64,000 nucleotides of DNA, taken from positions 4,120,855 through 4,184,854 of the forward strand of contig OZ257144.1 of assembly GCA_965279205.1 (NCBI GenBank), in the 5' to 3' direction. The translations under genes and the position numbers were made by a program. Below are positions 42,425-51,765 of this stretch, one piece after another (within the stretch, counting starts at the first letter, position 1; each line of letters opens with the position of its first letter). Under the pieces are notes generated by a model. The model did no database searches. It saw only the letters and a list, made by a program, of their open reading frames with translations, and had not been told where the DNA came from. Source of the DNA: UBA7672 sp965279205. Lineage in GTDB: Bacteria > Pseudomonadota > Alphaproteobacteria > Caulobacterales > Hyphomonadaceae.

Positions 42425-43909
42425 ATGCGGCTGACACGGCGCGGGCTACTCGCAACAGTCTACGGGACAGGTCTCGCAGCGTGCGCACCAGCGCCGGTCG
42501 CCGTTCCTGAAGCCAGCCACGACTTGCCCGACGCGACCCAGCTCGCCTCCATGATCCGCAACAAGGAGATCTCGGCGGCCGAGGCCGTCGAGGAAGCGAT
42601 CAAGCGCGCCGATGCAATCCAGCCGCAGATCAACTTCATGGTCACCGACACCTATGCGATGGCGCGCGAGCGGGCGAAGACGCCGCTGACTGGCCCGTTC
42701 GCAGGCGTCCCCTTCCTGATCAAGGATCTCGACGATGTCGCCGGCGTGATCACGCGCTATGGTTCGGCATCGACGGCTGGCGCGCCTCCGGCCGCAACGG
42801 ATGACACCTTCGTGGCGGCGACGTTCGCCGCCGGCCTCGTCTGCATCGGCAAGTCGACCTGCCCTGAAAACGGCTATCTCCCGACAACCGAACCTCTCGC
42901 CTTCCCGCCCTCGAAGAACCCGTGGGACACGACACGCTCGACAGCCGGTTCGTCGGGCGGCGCAGCCGCGGCGACGGCTGCCGGCGTGGTGCCGATGGCT
43001 CATGCGAACGACGGCGGCGGATCAATCCGCTTCCCGGCGGCCAATAACGGCCTCGTAGGTCTCAAGCCCTCGCGCGGCCGGATGATCGACGAGGAGCCGG
43101 GCGCTCGCCCGCTTGATCTTGCAGTCCAGGGCGTGGTCTCGCGCACCGTGCGTGACACGGCTGGCTTCTTCGCGGCGACCGAAGCCACGGGGGGCGCGGC
43201 GGTCTATCCGCCGGTCGGTCTGGTGACAGCGCCGGGCAAGGCGCGTCTCAAGGTCGGCGTGCTGACCAAGGGTTTTGCCGGCTTCGAACCGGAAACCGAA
43301 GTCGCAGGCATCGTCCAAGCGACGGCCAAGCTGCTCGAAGGCATGGGCCACACCATCACCGGCTCGACCAGCTGGCCGCTGGCTGCGACGTTTGGCGATG
43401 ACTTCCTCGCCTTCTGGTCGCTCGGCGCCGCGCAGGACGTCGCAGGTGTCGAGAAGGCGCTGGGCAGACAAGCCGACGAGACAATGGTCGAGCCCTTTAC
43501 ACTCGCCATGGCCGGCAACGCCACCAAGCTGAAGCCTGCAGACATCGAGGCGATCCAGCAGCGCCTGCTCGCCGCAGCGCAGGCCTATGACGCATGGATC
43601 AAGGGTTTCGACGTGGTGATCTCGCCGGTCTTTACCTCGCCGCCCTCGCCGCTCGGCTATCTGCGTGGCGACGTGCCGTTCGACGAGTTGCGCGAGCGCC
43701 TGCTGCACGAGGTTGGCTATACGCTGATCCACAACGTGTCGGGCGCGCCGGCGATCAGCCTGCCGCTGGGCTGGACCACGTCTGGCCTGCCGGTGGGCGT
43801 GCAGTTCAGCGCCGCGGTCGGCGCCGAGAAGACGCTGCTCGAGCTCGCCTACGAGATCGAGGCGGCCCAGCCCTGGATCGGCAAACGCCCGAAAGTATGG
43901 GCCGGCTGA
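42425..43909 (+). CDS. Exported amidase-signature enzyme
   Basis: A 494-residue amidase-signature protein with a twin-arginine-like N-terminus (MRLTRRGLLATVYGTGLAAC) that also resembles a lipobox, so it is probably exported via Tat and possibly lipidated. The Ser-Ser-Lys triad is visible: K100 in FLIKDLDD, S177 in STAGSSGGA and S200 in DGGGSIRFPA. Family members hydrolyse amides; here the target is unknown. The gene stands alone. Confidence 0.88.
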   Translation: MRLTRRGLLATVYGTGLAACAPAPVAVPEASHDLPDATQLASMIRNKEISAAEAVEEAIKRADAIQPQINFMVTDTYAMARERAKTPLTGPFAGVPFLIKDLDDVAGVITRYGSASTAGAPPAATDDTFVAATFAAGLVCIGKSTCPENGYLPTTEPLAFPPSKNPWDTTRSTAGSSGGAAAATAAGVVPMAHANDGGGSIRFPAANNGLVGLKPSRGRMIDEEPGARPLDLAVQGVVSRTVRDTAGFFAATEATGGAAVYPPVGLVTAPGKARLKVGVLTKGFAGFEPETEVAGIVQATAKLLEGMGHTITGSTSWPLAATFGDDFLAFWSLGAAQDVAGVEKALGRQADETMVEPFTLAMAGNATKLKPADIEAIQQRLLAAAQAYDAWIKGFDVVISPVFTSPPSPLGYLRGDVPFDELRERLLHEVGYTLIHNVSGAPAISLPLGWTTSGLPVGVQFSAAVGAEKTLLELAYEIEAAQPWIGKRPKVWAG

Positions 43910-43946
43910 GGCCTGGTTTGCCGAAACACCGGAAACGGCCTATGGT

Positions 43947-43966
43947 GGGAAGACATCGATCTTCCC
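43947..43966 (+). terminator. Hairpin after the amidase gene
   Basis: The perfect stem GGGAAGA/TCTTCCC around a CATCGA loop lies 38 bp after the amidase stop. There is no T-run behind it, so it may be a weak or Rho-assisted terminator. Confidence 0.35.
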
Positions 43967-44116
43967 ATCGATATGCTTTCGACTAGGCGCCGGTCCCTCT
44001 GACTTTGGCCGTTTTCCTGGTTTTTTGCCGCACGCAACCTGGAAACACACGATGAGCCATCGCTCGTCTGGACGACTCACGCCCAGAACAACGACAAAGA
44101 CAACAGGAACAACAAC

Positions 44117-44521
44117 ATGAAACGCGGCAACAACAACGGCCGCTGGAGCCCCTCCTCCAACAAGAACGCCCAGACGCGCCCCGCTCCCAAGCCCGTCGAG
44201 ATGAATGCGCCTACGCCGCCGCAATCGCTGGCTGAACGGCTGCCGACACTCAGCGACACGGAACTGGCGTCCCTGCTCGGCAATGCGAAACGCGTTTCAG
44301 AAGAGGCCGCCAACAAGAAGATGGCCACGGCGGCTGAGCTTATCCCGCTGATCGAGGCCGAACAGGCCCGTCGCCTGGTGACGAAGGCCGAAGCAGGCGT
44401 CGTGCGCAAGAAGGACATGGCGGTCCAGCGCGCTACTGTGAAGGCACGGCGCATTGCCACGGCCGCAGCCGAAAATGCGGGAAAACTGGACACCGTGGAT
44501 GAGGACGGCGAGGAAGAATAA
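44117..44521 (+). CDS. Small charged, mostly disordered protein
   Basis: A 134-residue cytoplasmic protein with an Asn/Arg/Pro-rich N-terminus (KRGNNNGRWSPSSNKNAQ), a helical middle (LAERLPTLSDTELASLLGNA) and a helix rich in Lys, Arg and Ala. It ends in an acidic tail (VDEDGEEE). No family is recognised. It lies 74 bp upstream of the TIR-domain gene, on the same strand, which may or may not be meaningful. Confidence 0.65.
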   Translation: MKRGNNNGRWSPSSNKNAQTRPAPKPVEMNAPTPPQSLAERLPTLSDTELASLLGNAKRVSEEAANKKMATAAELIPLIEAEQARRLVTKAEAGVVRKKDMAVQRATVKARRIATAAAENAGKLDTVDEDGEEE

Positions 44522-44595
44522 GTCTCGCTTTCTTTCGCAAGCCGCCGGATTGGACTACCCTCGCGCTGCGCCTATGGCTGGCGATGGAGGGGACA

Positions 44596-46539
44596 ATGGC
44601 CGCAGAAGCCGCGTCCGAGACCCGGATCCCCGAGACCCGGATCAAGGTCTTCATCTCCTATTCGCGCGCCGACAAGGCGTTCGCGAGCGATCTGGTGCTC
44701 GGCCTCGCAGCATGCGGTTTTGCGCCGTACATCGACCGGCAGGACATTGCGGCCGGCGAGGACTGGGAGAAGCGGCTCGCCGGACTGATCACCGAGGCCG
44801 ACTCGGTCGTCTATGTGATCTCGCCCGACAGTCTTGGCTCGGAGAACTGCGCGCAGGAGTTCCGCCAGGCAATCGCGCTGCAGAAGCGAATCCTTCCCGT
44901 TGTGTGGCGCCCTGTGGACGATGCCGCCGCGCCGCCCGAGATGAAGCGGCTGAACTACATATTCTTCGCGGGCGAGGGCCGGACGTTCGCAGCTGGCCTG
45001 GCGGATCTCGCTGCTGCCCTGCGCACCGATATCGACTGGATCCGCGAGCACACGCGGCTGGCTGACCTGGCGCGGCGATGGACGTCGCGCACGCGTGCGC
45101 CCGAACTGCTTCTGCGGGGCGATGACATCGATGCAGCAAACCAGTGGCTGGCGAGCAAGCCGATCACCGCGCCAGCCATCACGGATGAACAGTCAGATTT
45201 CATCAAGGCGTCATCCGATGCCCGCGTCGAGACCGAGCGCCGGGCGCGGCGAGCGCGCGCCGGTCTGCTGACAGCTGTCTCGATCGCGGCCGTCGTGTTC
45301 GCCGGACTGGCCGGCGCCGCTAGCTTTGCCTGGACGCAGGCCGACCGGGCCAAGCAGGACGAGGAAGTCGCGAACAAGGGGCTGCGCTCGGCCAACATCC
45401 GGCTGGGCGCCGAAGTGTGGCTGCGCACGGCGCCGTCCGACACAGGTTATTACGTCGTCGACAAGGGCTGGTACCCGGTGGCCGCCAGCTATTCCGGCGC
45501 CATTGCGCGCGTGGAGCGATCGGGTGGCGGGCATCCAACCTGGCAGCAGACCGGCTTCATCATCGATGGTGGGCTGGTGCACCCTCGCTATGCCGGTGAA
45601 CCGCTTCTGGTGATGTATGCCGCCGCCGCGGTGGACATGGCTGCTCCTGTTTCGGCGGCATCAGGCGCGTCAGGACGTGCAACGCCTCCGCAACCACGAT
45701 CGGCGCCGCCAGCGGACACGTTGCGTCCAAGCGCGCCCCCAAATCCGCGGATTGTTCCCGCTGACACGCTTCCGGCGGACGCGCCTGTCGACAGCAAGAT
45801 ACTCGAGATACGACGGCAGGAAGAAGAAGCCAGACGATTGCGCCCGCCTTCGCCGCAGCCGCCGCCAGATGCGCCGCCGCCACCGCCGCCCGACCGGGTC
45901 TCGCGCACGGGGCCACCCGGCGTCGCTCCGCGCTCGCCCGACGACACATTGTCAGCGGACGATCCGGAACAGGTCCAGCGCATGCTTGTTTCCGACGAGG
46001 TCGAGGAAGGCCCGGAGCGGATTTCGGTCACCTTCCCCGCGCTTGGCGATGGCGGGGGAGCCATCAGCGGCGCTGAGCTGGTGTGGAAGACGCCGGTTCA
46101 TCTCGGCGGCGAGCGGCCCTTCCAGATCTGGCGGCTGAAGGGCGACCTGCCCTTCGGCTGGCGCGCCATCACGCGTGACGACATCGATTGCCAGGGCTTC
46201 GAGGCGACGCCCAGGGATCGCACCGTCGCCATGCTGGGCGTCGCGATACCAGCTGAAGGCGGGCCGACGCCGAAGGCGCTGGCGCTCAATATCAGCCAGC
46301 TGATCGACCGTACGACGCCACAGTCGATGTACTATACCCACTCGACGAACAAGGCGTCAGGCGGCGCGCCGGTGTTCGACCTGTCCACCAGCGGCATATT
46401 CGCCGTGCATGTCGGGTCGGGCCCCGATCCCGATCGCAAGGGTTTCCGGCGCGGCGAAGGCTATTCGCTGCGGCATCTTCTCGACATGGCAAGATCGAGT
46501 ATCAAGGACGCACAATTGAAACCCATGTGCGAAAGCTGA
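44596..46539 (+). CDS. TIR-domain membrane protein with a trypsin-like C-terminal domain
   Basis: A 647-residue protein. An N-terminal TIR domain (IKVFISYSRADKAFASDLVL; SENCAQEFRQAIALQKRI) has E88 as the likely catalytic glutamate. A conserved linker (IREHTRLADLARRWTSRTR) and a single hydrophobic segment follow (GLLTAVSIAAVVFAGLAGAA, ~214–233). After a long Pro-rich region the C-terminal domain has GFIIDGGLVHPRYAGEP and KASGGAPVFDLSTSGIFAVH, recalling the GxSGGPV motif of trypsin-like peptidases; the usual catalytic histidine context is not obvious. ATG 44596 has GGAGGGG upstream. A TIR NADase or sensor role is possible, but this could equally be a signalling protein. Confidence 0.75.
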   Translation: MAAEAASETRIPETRIKVFISYSRADKAFASDLVLGLAACGFAPYIDRQDIAAGEDWEKRLAGLITEADSVVYVISPDSLGSENCAQEFRQAIALQKRILPVVWRPVDDAAAPPEMKRLNYIFFAGEGRTFAAGLADLAAALRTDIDWIREHTRLADLARRWTSRTRAPELLLRGDDIDAANQWLASKPITAPAITDEQSDFIKASSDARVETERRARRARAGLLTAVSIAAVVFAGLAGAASFAWTQADRAKQDEEVANKGLRSANIRLGAEVWLRTAPSDTGYYVVDKGWYPVAASYSGAIARVERSGGGHPTWQQTGFIIDGGLVHPRYAGEPLLVMYAAAAVDMAAPVSAASGASGRATPPQPRSAPPADTLRPSAPPNPRIVPADTLPADAPVDSKILEIRRQEEEARRLRPPSPQPPPDAPPPPPPDRVSRTGPPGVAPRSPDDTLSADDPEQVQRMLVSDEVEEGPERISVTFPALGDGGGAISGAELVWKTPVHLGGERPFQIWRLKGDLPFGWRAITRDDIDCQGFEATPRDRTVAMLGVAIPAEGGPTPKALALNISQLIDRTTPQSMYYTHSTNKASGGAPVFDLSTSGIFAVHVGSGPDPDRKGFRRGEGYSLRHLLDMARSSIKDAQLKPMCES

Positions 46540-46552
46540 AAGGCGTGAAAAC

Positions 46553-47482
46553 TTGAAACGCAATCTTGTCGCCGCCCTGGCGCTGCTGGTCCCCGCTTGC
46601 GCATCGACCCCGCAAAGCCCTCCGCCGCCCTCTCCGCCGATGGTCAGCGTTTTCACCGTCGCGCACCAGGACGACTGGCAGCTGTTCATGAACCCCGAGG
46701 CCTATCGCGGCATGGACGAGCCGCAGGAAAAAGCCGTGTTCATCCATGTCACCGCCGGGGATGCGGGCGCAGGCGCAGGGGGCGAGCCGGTTCCCTACTA
46801 TCTGGCGCGGGAAGAAGGGGCGTTGCGGGCGGTGCGCTTCATGGCGAATGCGGCCGAACCCAAGGTCGGCAAGGGCGCGACGATGGAAAGCGCAATCGTG
46901 GAGCGTGGCGGACATGGCGTGCAGCGCTACGCCTATGCCAATGCCGTTGTGTACTTCCTGCGCCTGCCGGACGGAAACATCGTGAACGGAACGGTCTATA
47001 CGCCTCATCCGGAATCGCTGACACGGCTGCGTTCAGGCGAAGCGGCGACCTCCGGGACGGTGGAGCAAAGCGCGCGCTATGAGGGCTGGGAAGATCTGGT
47101 CGCCACGCTGAATGCGATCGTGGACTCCGAACGCGTGGCGGGATCCGGCCTGAAGCTGCATATCGCGGAGCTGGATGAGGGTTTGAATCCGCTCGACCAT
47201 CCGGACCATCGCGCAACCGCATTCGCGATGGAGGATGTGGCGAAGCTGCACCCTTGCGCGCCCGTTTACCGGCACATCGAATATCACACCAAGACCAAGC
47301 CGGTGAACATCACAGGCGAGGACTACATGATCGATGCCGGCACGTGGGCTGCGACCGCATCGGGTCTCAGCGACAATCACGCCAGGGCGACATGGGAGCC
47401 GGGACACAACGCCTGGATCGGGCGCAGCTATTCGCGCACGGCACAACCGTCGGGACAATGCTCTGTGGCGCCCACAAGCTGA
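46553..47482 (+). CDS. PIG-L family deacetylase (predicted lipoprotein)
   Basis: A 309-residue protein starting at TTG 46553, 13 bp after the TIR gene. A lipoprotein signal (LVAALALLVPACAS) is followed by the PIG-L/LmbE metal motif SVFTVAHQDDWQLFM, where H-Q-D-D replaces the usual H-P-D-D, and a late metal histidine in NPLDHPDHRATAFAM. PIG-L enzymes remove N-acetyl groups from sugars using Zn2+. The target and the link with the TIR gene are unknown. Its 3' end is convergent with the P450 gene. Confidence 0.8.
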   Translation: MKRNLVAALALLVPACASTPQSPPPPSPPMVSVFTVAHQDDWQLFMNPEAYRGMDEPQEKAVFIHVTAGDAGAGAGGEPVPYYLAREEGALRAVRFMANAAEPKVGKGATMESAIVERGGHGVQRYAYANAVVYFLRLPDGNIVNGTVYTPHPESLTRLRSGEAATSGTVEQSARYEGWEDLVATLNAIVDSERVAGSGLKLHIAELDEGLNPLDHPDHRATAFAMEDVAKLHPCAPVYRHIEYHTKTKPVNITGEDYMIDAGTWAATASGLSDNHARATWEPGHNAWIGRSYSRTAQPSGQCSVAPTS

Positions 47483-47486
47483 CAGG

Positions 47487-48785
47487 CTATTTCGGCGTCA
47501 CCTTCACCATCATCTTGGTGTAGCCCTTCACGAAAGAGCTCGGCAGGCGCTCGGGCTCGCCGAGCACTTCGATCCTGTCGAAGCGCTTGAGGATCTCTTC
47601 CCACAGCACCTGCAGCTGGAGCTCGGCAAGACGGTTGCCGACGCAGCGGTGAATGCCGAAGCCAAAGGACAGGTGACGACGCACCATCGGACGCTCGATC
47701 CAGAGCACGTCTGGGTTGGTGTACTGCGTCTCGTCGCGGTTGCCCGAGGCGTACCACATCAGCACTTTTTCGCCCTTGGAGATCTTCTTGCCGCCAAGCT
47801 CAAAGTCCTGCAGCGCCGTGCGGCGCATGTGAGCCAGAGGCGTCTGCCAGCGAATGATTTCGGACACCGCCGATGGGATCAGGGAATGGTCTGCCTTCAG
47901 CTTTTCCCACTGCTCCGGCCACTTGTTCATCGCGTAGACGCCGCCCGTCATCGAATTGCGGGTGGTGTCGTTGCCGCCGACGATCAGCAGCAGCAGGTTT
48001 CCGAGGTACTCGTTCGGCGTCATGTTCCGCGTGTGCTCGCCATGGGCCAGCATCGACACAAGATCGCCCTTCGGCGCGACATTGACGCGCTCGTTCCATA
48101 GCCGCGTGAAATAGCCGAGGCATTCCAGTAGCTCGCCGCGCCATTGTTCCTCGCTGGTGACGATGTCCGGGTTGTTGCGGCCGGTCGCAACGTCCGACCA
48201 GCGCGTCAGCTTGCGGCGGTCCTCGAACGGGAAATCGAACAGCGTCGCGAGCATCATAGTGGTCAGCTCGATCGAGACCTTGTCGACCCAGTCGAATGGC
48301 TTGCTGACGTCCAGCGAATCGAAAATATCCGCCGTGCGTGACCGGATCAGGCTCTCGAAGCTCTTGAGATTGTCTGGTCCGACGATCGACTGCACCGTCT
48401 TGCGCTGCAGGTCGTGCTTGGGCGGATCCATCGCGATGAACATCGGCAGCTGGAAGTCTTCGTCCTGGTCGACGACCGTGATGCCGCCTTCGGACGAGAA
48501 CACGCCGTGCGTTGTGTCGACCGTCATGATGTCCTTGTAGGTGGTGACGTTCCAGTACGGCCCGTAGGGGCTCTCGGGCGTCCAGTTCACCGGCGCCTCT
48601 TTGCGCAGGCGCGCGAAATAGTCCCAGTAGACTTCCTGGCGCCAGTATTCCGGGTCGGTGATGTCGAAATTGGCGAGATCGATTTCGGACGCCGCAGGCG
48701 CACGTCCATCGCGCGCAAGAGCATCCTTCCTGAACGCTTCGGCGCCTGCCTTCATTGGCGTCGCCACAGTTGCCGTGTCGGCCAT
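47487..48785 (-). CDS. Cytochrome P450
   Basis: A 432-residue class I bacterial P450. I-helix LLLIVGGNDTTRNSMTGGVY, the K-helix E-x-x-R in SEIIRWQTPLAHMRR, and the haem-binding FGFGIHRCVGNRLAELQ with C381 are all present. It resembles CYP families of actinobacteria and alphaproteobacteria that oxidise terpenes, fatty acids or sterols; the substrate is not evident. The start at 48785 is chosen for its ribosome site. No ferredoxin or reductase gene is adjacent, so redox partners lie elsewhere. Confidence 0.93.
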   Translation of the reverse strand: MADTATVATPMKAGAEAFRKDALARDGRAPAASEIDLANFDITDPEYWRQEVYWDYFARLRKEAPVNWTPESPYGPYWNVTTYKDIMTVDTTHGVFSSEGGITVVDQDEDFQLPMFIAMDPPKHDLQRKTVQSIVGPDNLKSFESLIRSRTADIFDSLDVSKPFDWVDKVSIELTTMMLATLFDFPFEDRRKLTRWSDVATGRNNPDIVTSEEQWRGELLECLGYFTRLWNERVNVAPKGDLVSMLAHGEHTRNMTPNEYLGNLLLLIVGGNDTTRNSMTGGVYAMNKWPEQWEKLKADHSLIPSAVSEIIRWQTPLAHMRRTALQDFELGGKKISKGEKVLMWYASGNRDETQYTNPDVLWIERPMVRRHLSFGFGIHRCVGNRLAELQLQVLWEEILKRFDRIEVLGEPERLPSSFVKGYTKMMVKVTPK

Positions 48786-48895
48786 CGTCCTAGCTCCATC
48801 ACCCTGGGGCGGCATCTTCACTCTGCCTGCCCTGACACAGTCTAGCAGACGTGCGCGTCAATTGCAGTCCTGTCCTAGCGGCAACTACAGTCGCC

Positions 48896-49222
48896 TCATC
48901 GACGATCCGGGAAATCCCGCGCCAGGCCAAACTTCGCGTTGATGACCCTGGAATAGACCGCCGCATGCAGGCGCTCGACCTCACCGGATCGTTCCGCGGC
49001 CGCACGAAAGGCGTTGTCGAGCTGGGCCATGTCCCTGGTCTCGATCATGATATGGAATTCGCCCATGCCATCGGGCCCGAGGCCGAGCTTTCGGCGCAAC
49101 AGACGCCAGCTTTCGATCCTTCCGGCCGCCTTGTGATGGTTGAGATAGGCCGTAACGGCGGCCGCAAAATTGAGATGTTCGCGTCCGTCTTTCAGGTCGC
49201 ACCAGATATGGTAGACGTCCAT
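48896..49222 (-). CDS. Small conserved protein (DUF6614-like)
   Basis: A 108-residue protein starting MDVYHIWCDLKDGREHLNFA, with a central AYLNHHKAAGRIESWRLLRR and GEFHIMIETRDMAQLDNAFR. The layout suggests a ferredoxin-like alpha+beta fold. It resembles DUF6614, but I am not certain. A GGGGGAAGCGGG ribosome site supports ATG 49222. Confidence 0.65.
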   Translation of the reverse strand: MDVYHIWCDLKDGREHLNFAAAVTAYLNHHKAAGRIESWRLLRRKLGLGPDGMGEFHIMIETRDMAQLDNAFRAAAERSGEVERLHAAVYSRVINAKFGLARDFPDRR

Positions 49223-49308
49223 CCCGCTTCCCCCGGCCGCTTCAAAGCGACCGTTCTGCTCGTTGTTAGCTGACCCGCATCGTTCTGCACGCACAAGGGA
49301 CTGCCGCT

Positions 49309-50070
49309 TTGGGATCTGACCAGCCGCGCCGCGCCCTCACCGTGCTGATACCCTTCTACAACGAGGCAGGGAATATCACGCCGCTACTGGACGAGTGCCA
49401 CGCCGCCCTCAAAGGGATCGACTACGAAGTCGTGTGCGTTAACGACTGCTCAAGCGACGGTACCGCCACCGAACTTGCCGCCGTTCAAGCCGCCATGCCC
49501 GATCGCATCAAGGTGCTCACCCATGTGAAACGGCGCGGCAAGTCGGCTGCGCTGTTTACCGGCCTCAGGAGCTGCGCAGGCGACTGGGTGCAACTGCTCG
49601 ATGGCGATGGCCAGAACGATCCGACCGACGCCCGGCGGATCTGGGACCTGATTGCCGCAAAGGACGAGAACCCGGCCCTTGGCATCGTCTGCGGTCGGCG
49701 CACCAGCCGCAATGACAGCGGCTTCAAATGGGTTCAGTCGCGCGTGGCCAACGGCATCCGCCGCTTCTGCCTACGCGATGACGCAACCGACACAGGATGC
49801 GGCTTCAAGCTGATCCGGCGGCGCGCTTTCCAGGACCTGCCCTTCTTTGCAGCCATGCACCGTTTTCTCCCGGCACTGATCAAACGGGCCGGCTGGGACG
49901 TGCGTGAAGAGCCTGTGGCGGATCGCCAGCGGCTGCACGGGGTATCGAAATACGGTTTTCTTGGACGTTTTGGCGCCGGGCTGGTGGACCTGCTCGGAAT
50001 GATATGGCTTGTGCGGCGCGGGGGCTATGGCGTGGCAGCTGAATGGAACGATCCGCGCGCATCGCGCTGA
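49309..50070 (+). CDS. Glycosyltransferase family 2 (dolichol-phosphate mannosyltransferase-like)
   Basis: A 253-residue GT-A enzyme: LTVLIPFYNEAGNITPLLDE, VCVNDCSSDGTATELA, the DxD-type GDWVQLLDGDGQNDP, and SGFKWVQSRVANGIRRF. It resembles polyprenyl-phosphate mannosyl/glucosyltransferases that charge a lipid carrier. The start appears to be TTG 49309. The GT39-type membrane enzyme gene follows 57 bp later, a common pairing in which the first enzyme makes the lipid-linked sugar used by the second. Confidence 0.85.
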   Translation: MGSDQPRRALTVLIPFYNEAGNITPLLDECHAALKGIDYEVVCVNDCSSDGTATELAAVQAAMPDRIKVLTHVKRRGKSAALFTGLRSCAGDWVQLLDGDGQNDPTDARRIWDLIAAKDENPALGIVCGRRTSRNDSGFKWVQSRVANGIRRFCLRDDATDTGCGFKLIRRRAFQDLPFFAAMHRFLPALIKRAGWDVREEPVADRQRLHGVSKYGFLGRFGAGLVDLLGMIWLVRRGGYGVAAEWNDPRASR

Positions 50071-50127
50071 CCGGTCCCGTCTCCCCATATTCTGGGGCGC
50101 CACGAAGTGTAGTGTGGAAGAACGCGT

Positions 50128-51765
50128 GTGAAGCAGCCTCGCAGGCAGCCAAAACCGACCGGCAAGGCCGCCAAGGCGCGCCGCCCGCCGCCGCGCGAGC
50201 GCCAGTCGTCGTTCGAGGCGTTCATGCGCCTCGACAAATCGGCGGTGCTGTTTGCGATTTTCGCGTTCTGCGTCATCCACTGGGCGATCCGCGTCTTCAT
50301 CACGCCGGTCTATACGGTCGAGGAAGCAGACCAGCTCCTGCTCTCGCAATCCCTGCAGGTCGGCTATGAGGCGCGCCAGCCGCCCATGCTGGCCTGGCTG
50401 CACGCCCTGGCGGTGATGGGTGGCGGACTGTCGCCGCCGATCGTCTTTGCGGTGAAATACGCTCTGCTGTTCATCGCGCTTGCCTTCTATTATCTCGCTG
50501 CGCGCAATGTGCTTGTCCGGCCGGGAATTTCGGCGGCAGCGACCGCGGCCTGGGCGCTGACCTTCCAGGTCGGCTGGACCGCGCACGAGGACCTGCTTGG
50601 CGGCGTCGGTCTCATGGCCAGCCTTGCGATTTGCTTCCATGCCATCACGCGTATCCTCACCTGGCGGCGCTATCGCGACTGGGTCTATCTCGGCATCGCG
50701 ATCGGTATCGGCCTTCTCATGCACCACCTGTTCGTGGTGTTCCCGGTTGCGCTGATAATCGCGATCTTCATGTCGCCTTTCTTCCGGGACGCCATGACGC
50801 CCGGCCGGCTCGCCATCGCGGTGCTGGTCGCCGTGCTGATCTACCTGCCCTATGCGGTGTGGGTCTCCACCCATATCGGCTCGATCGGCGACGCCTGGAG
50901 CGAATACGCCGCCTCGTGGGAGATCGATCGGGCATGGATCGAACGGGTGGGCAATGCCGCGGCGCAGCTGGGCCGCAGCCTGCTGGAATTCTCCCTGCCA
51001 CTGCTGCTGTTCTGGCTGATGCTGTTCTGGACGCTATGGCTGCCGGTGATCTACCCGGTGTTCGCCCGCCGCAATACCGATGAAGAACCGCATGAGATGT
51101 CGTGGCGGCGGCTGTTCGCCCGCTCGATGTTCTTCGGCATGCTCGCCTACGTGGTCAGCGTCCTGTTCGGCGTGCAGAGCTACAAGGACTACTGGATGAT
51201 GCCGGTGCTGTTCACGCTGCCGGTCTGGCTGTTCACCCATGTGAAGCGTGCGGGTGACTTCCCGGTCGCGATACGAGCCTTCGCGGCGGTAGTGATTGCG
51301 TTTGCCGCCCTGGTGATCGGCGGCCGTTTCATCGAGTGGCGGCTGGAAATCGCCATGTGCGAGGAATGCAGGCCCTATACGCCAGTGCGCGACTGGGCGG
51401 ACGAGCTGAAGAAGGCAGGCTTTACCCAGGGCACAATCGTCGGCGCAGACATTCATCTCACTGGAAACCTGCGCGGCGCCCTGCCGCGCGCCAGGGTCAT
51501 GGACGCATCGATCTCACCGGACGCCTTTCCCGCACCAACCACCAACGGCGCCTGCCTCGTGGTCTGGCGCGAGACGGAATTCGATGAGACTCGCAAACTG
51601 GCGGTCATGCCGCCTGCGCTGGCAGACTATGTAACGGAGAAGCTCGGCGCCTATCCGCGCGACAAGGGCGCGGAAGGCGCCATTCGCCGCAATCTGCGCC
51701 TGTCGGACGAGAAAGCCGCGACGCTGTATTTTCAGTTCGTGCGGCCGTCTGACGCCTGCCGCTGA
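50128..51765 (+). CDS. GT39/ArnT-like membrane glycosyltransferase
   Basis: A 545-residue protein with a GTG start, a basic N-terminus and about ten to twelve membrane segments. Family features are an acidic residue in the first periplasmic loop (TVEEADQLLLSQSL), SLQVGYEARQPPMLAWLHAL, and a C-terminal soluble periplasmic part. Such enzymes move sugars from a polyprenyl-phosphate donor to protein or lipid A. The 3' end overlaps the convergent rimM gene by 34 bp, which is unusual. Confidence 0.82.
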   Translation: MKQPRRQPKPTGKAAKARRPPPRERQSSFEAFMRLDKSAVLFAIFAFCVIHWAIRVFITPVYTVEEADQLLLSQSLQVGYEARQPPMLAWLHALAVMGGGLSPPIVFAVKYALLFIALAFYYLAARNVLVRPGISAAATAAWALTFQVGWTAHEDLLGGVGLMASLAICFHAITRILTWRRYRDWVYLGIAIGIGLLMHHLFVVFPVALIIAIFMSPFFRDAMTPGRLAIAVLVAVLIYLPYAVWVSTHIGSIGDAWSEYAASWEIDRAWIERVGNAAAQLGRSLLEFSLPLLLFWLMLFWTLWLPVIYPVFARRNTDEEPHEMSWRRLFARSMFFGMLAYVVSVLFGVQSYKDYWMMPVLFTLPVWLFTHVKRAGDFPVAIRAFAAVVIAFAALVIGGRFIEWRLEIAMCEECRPYTPVRDWADELKKAGFTQGTIVGADIHLTGNLRGALPRARVMDASISPDAFPAPTTNGACLVVWRETEFDETRKLAVMPPALADYVTEKLGAYPRDKGAEGAIRRNLRLSDEKAATLYFQFVRPSDACR

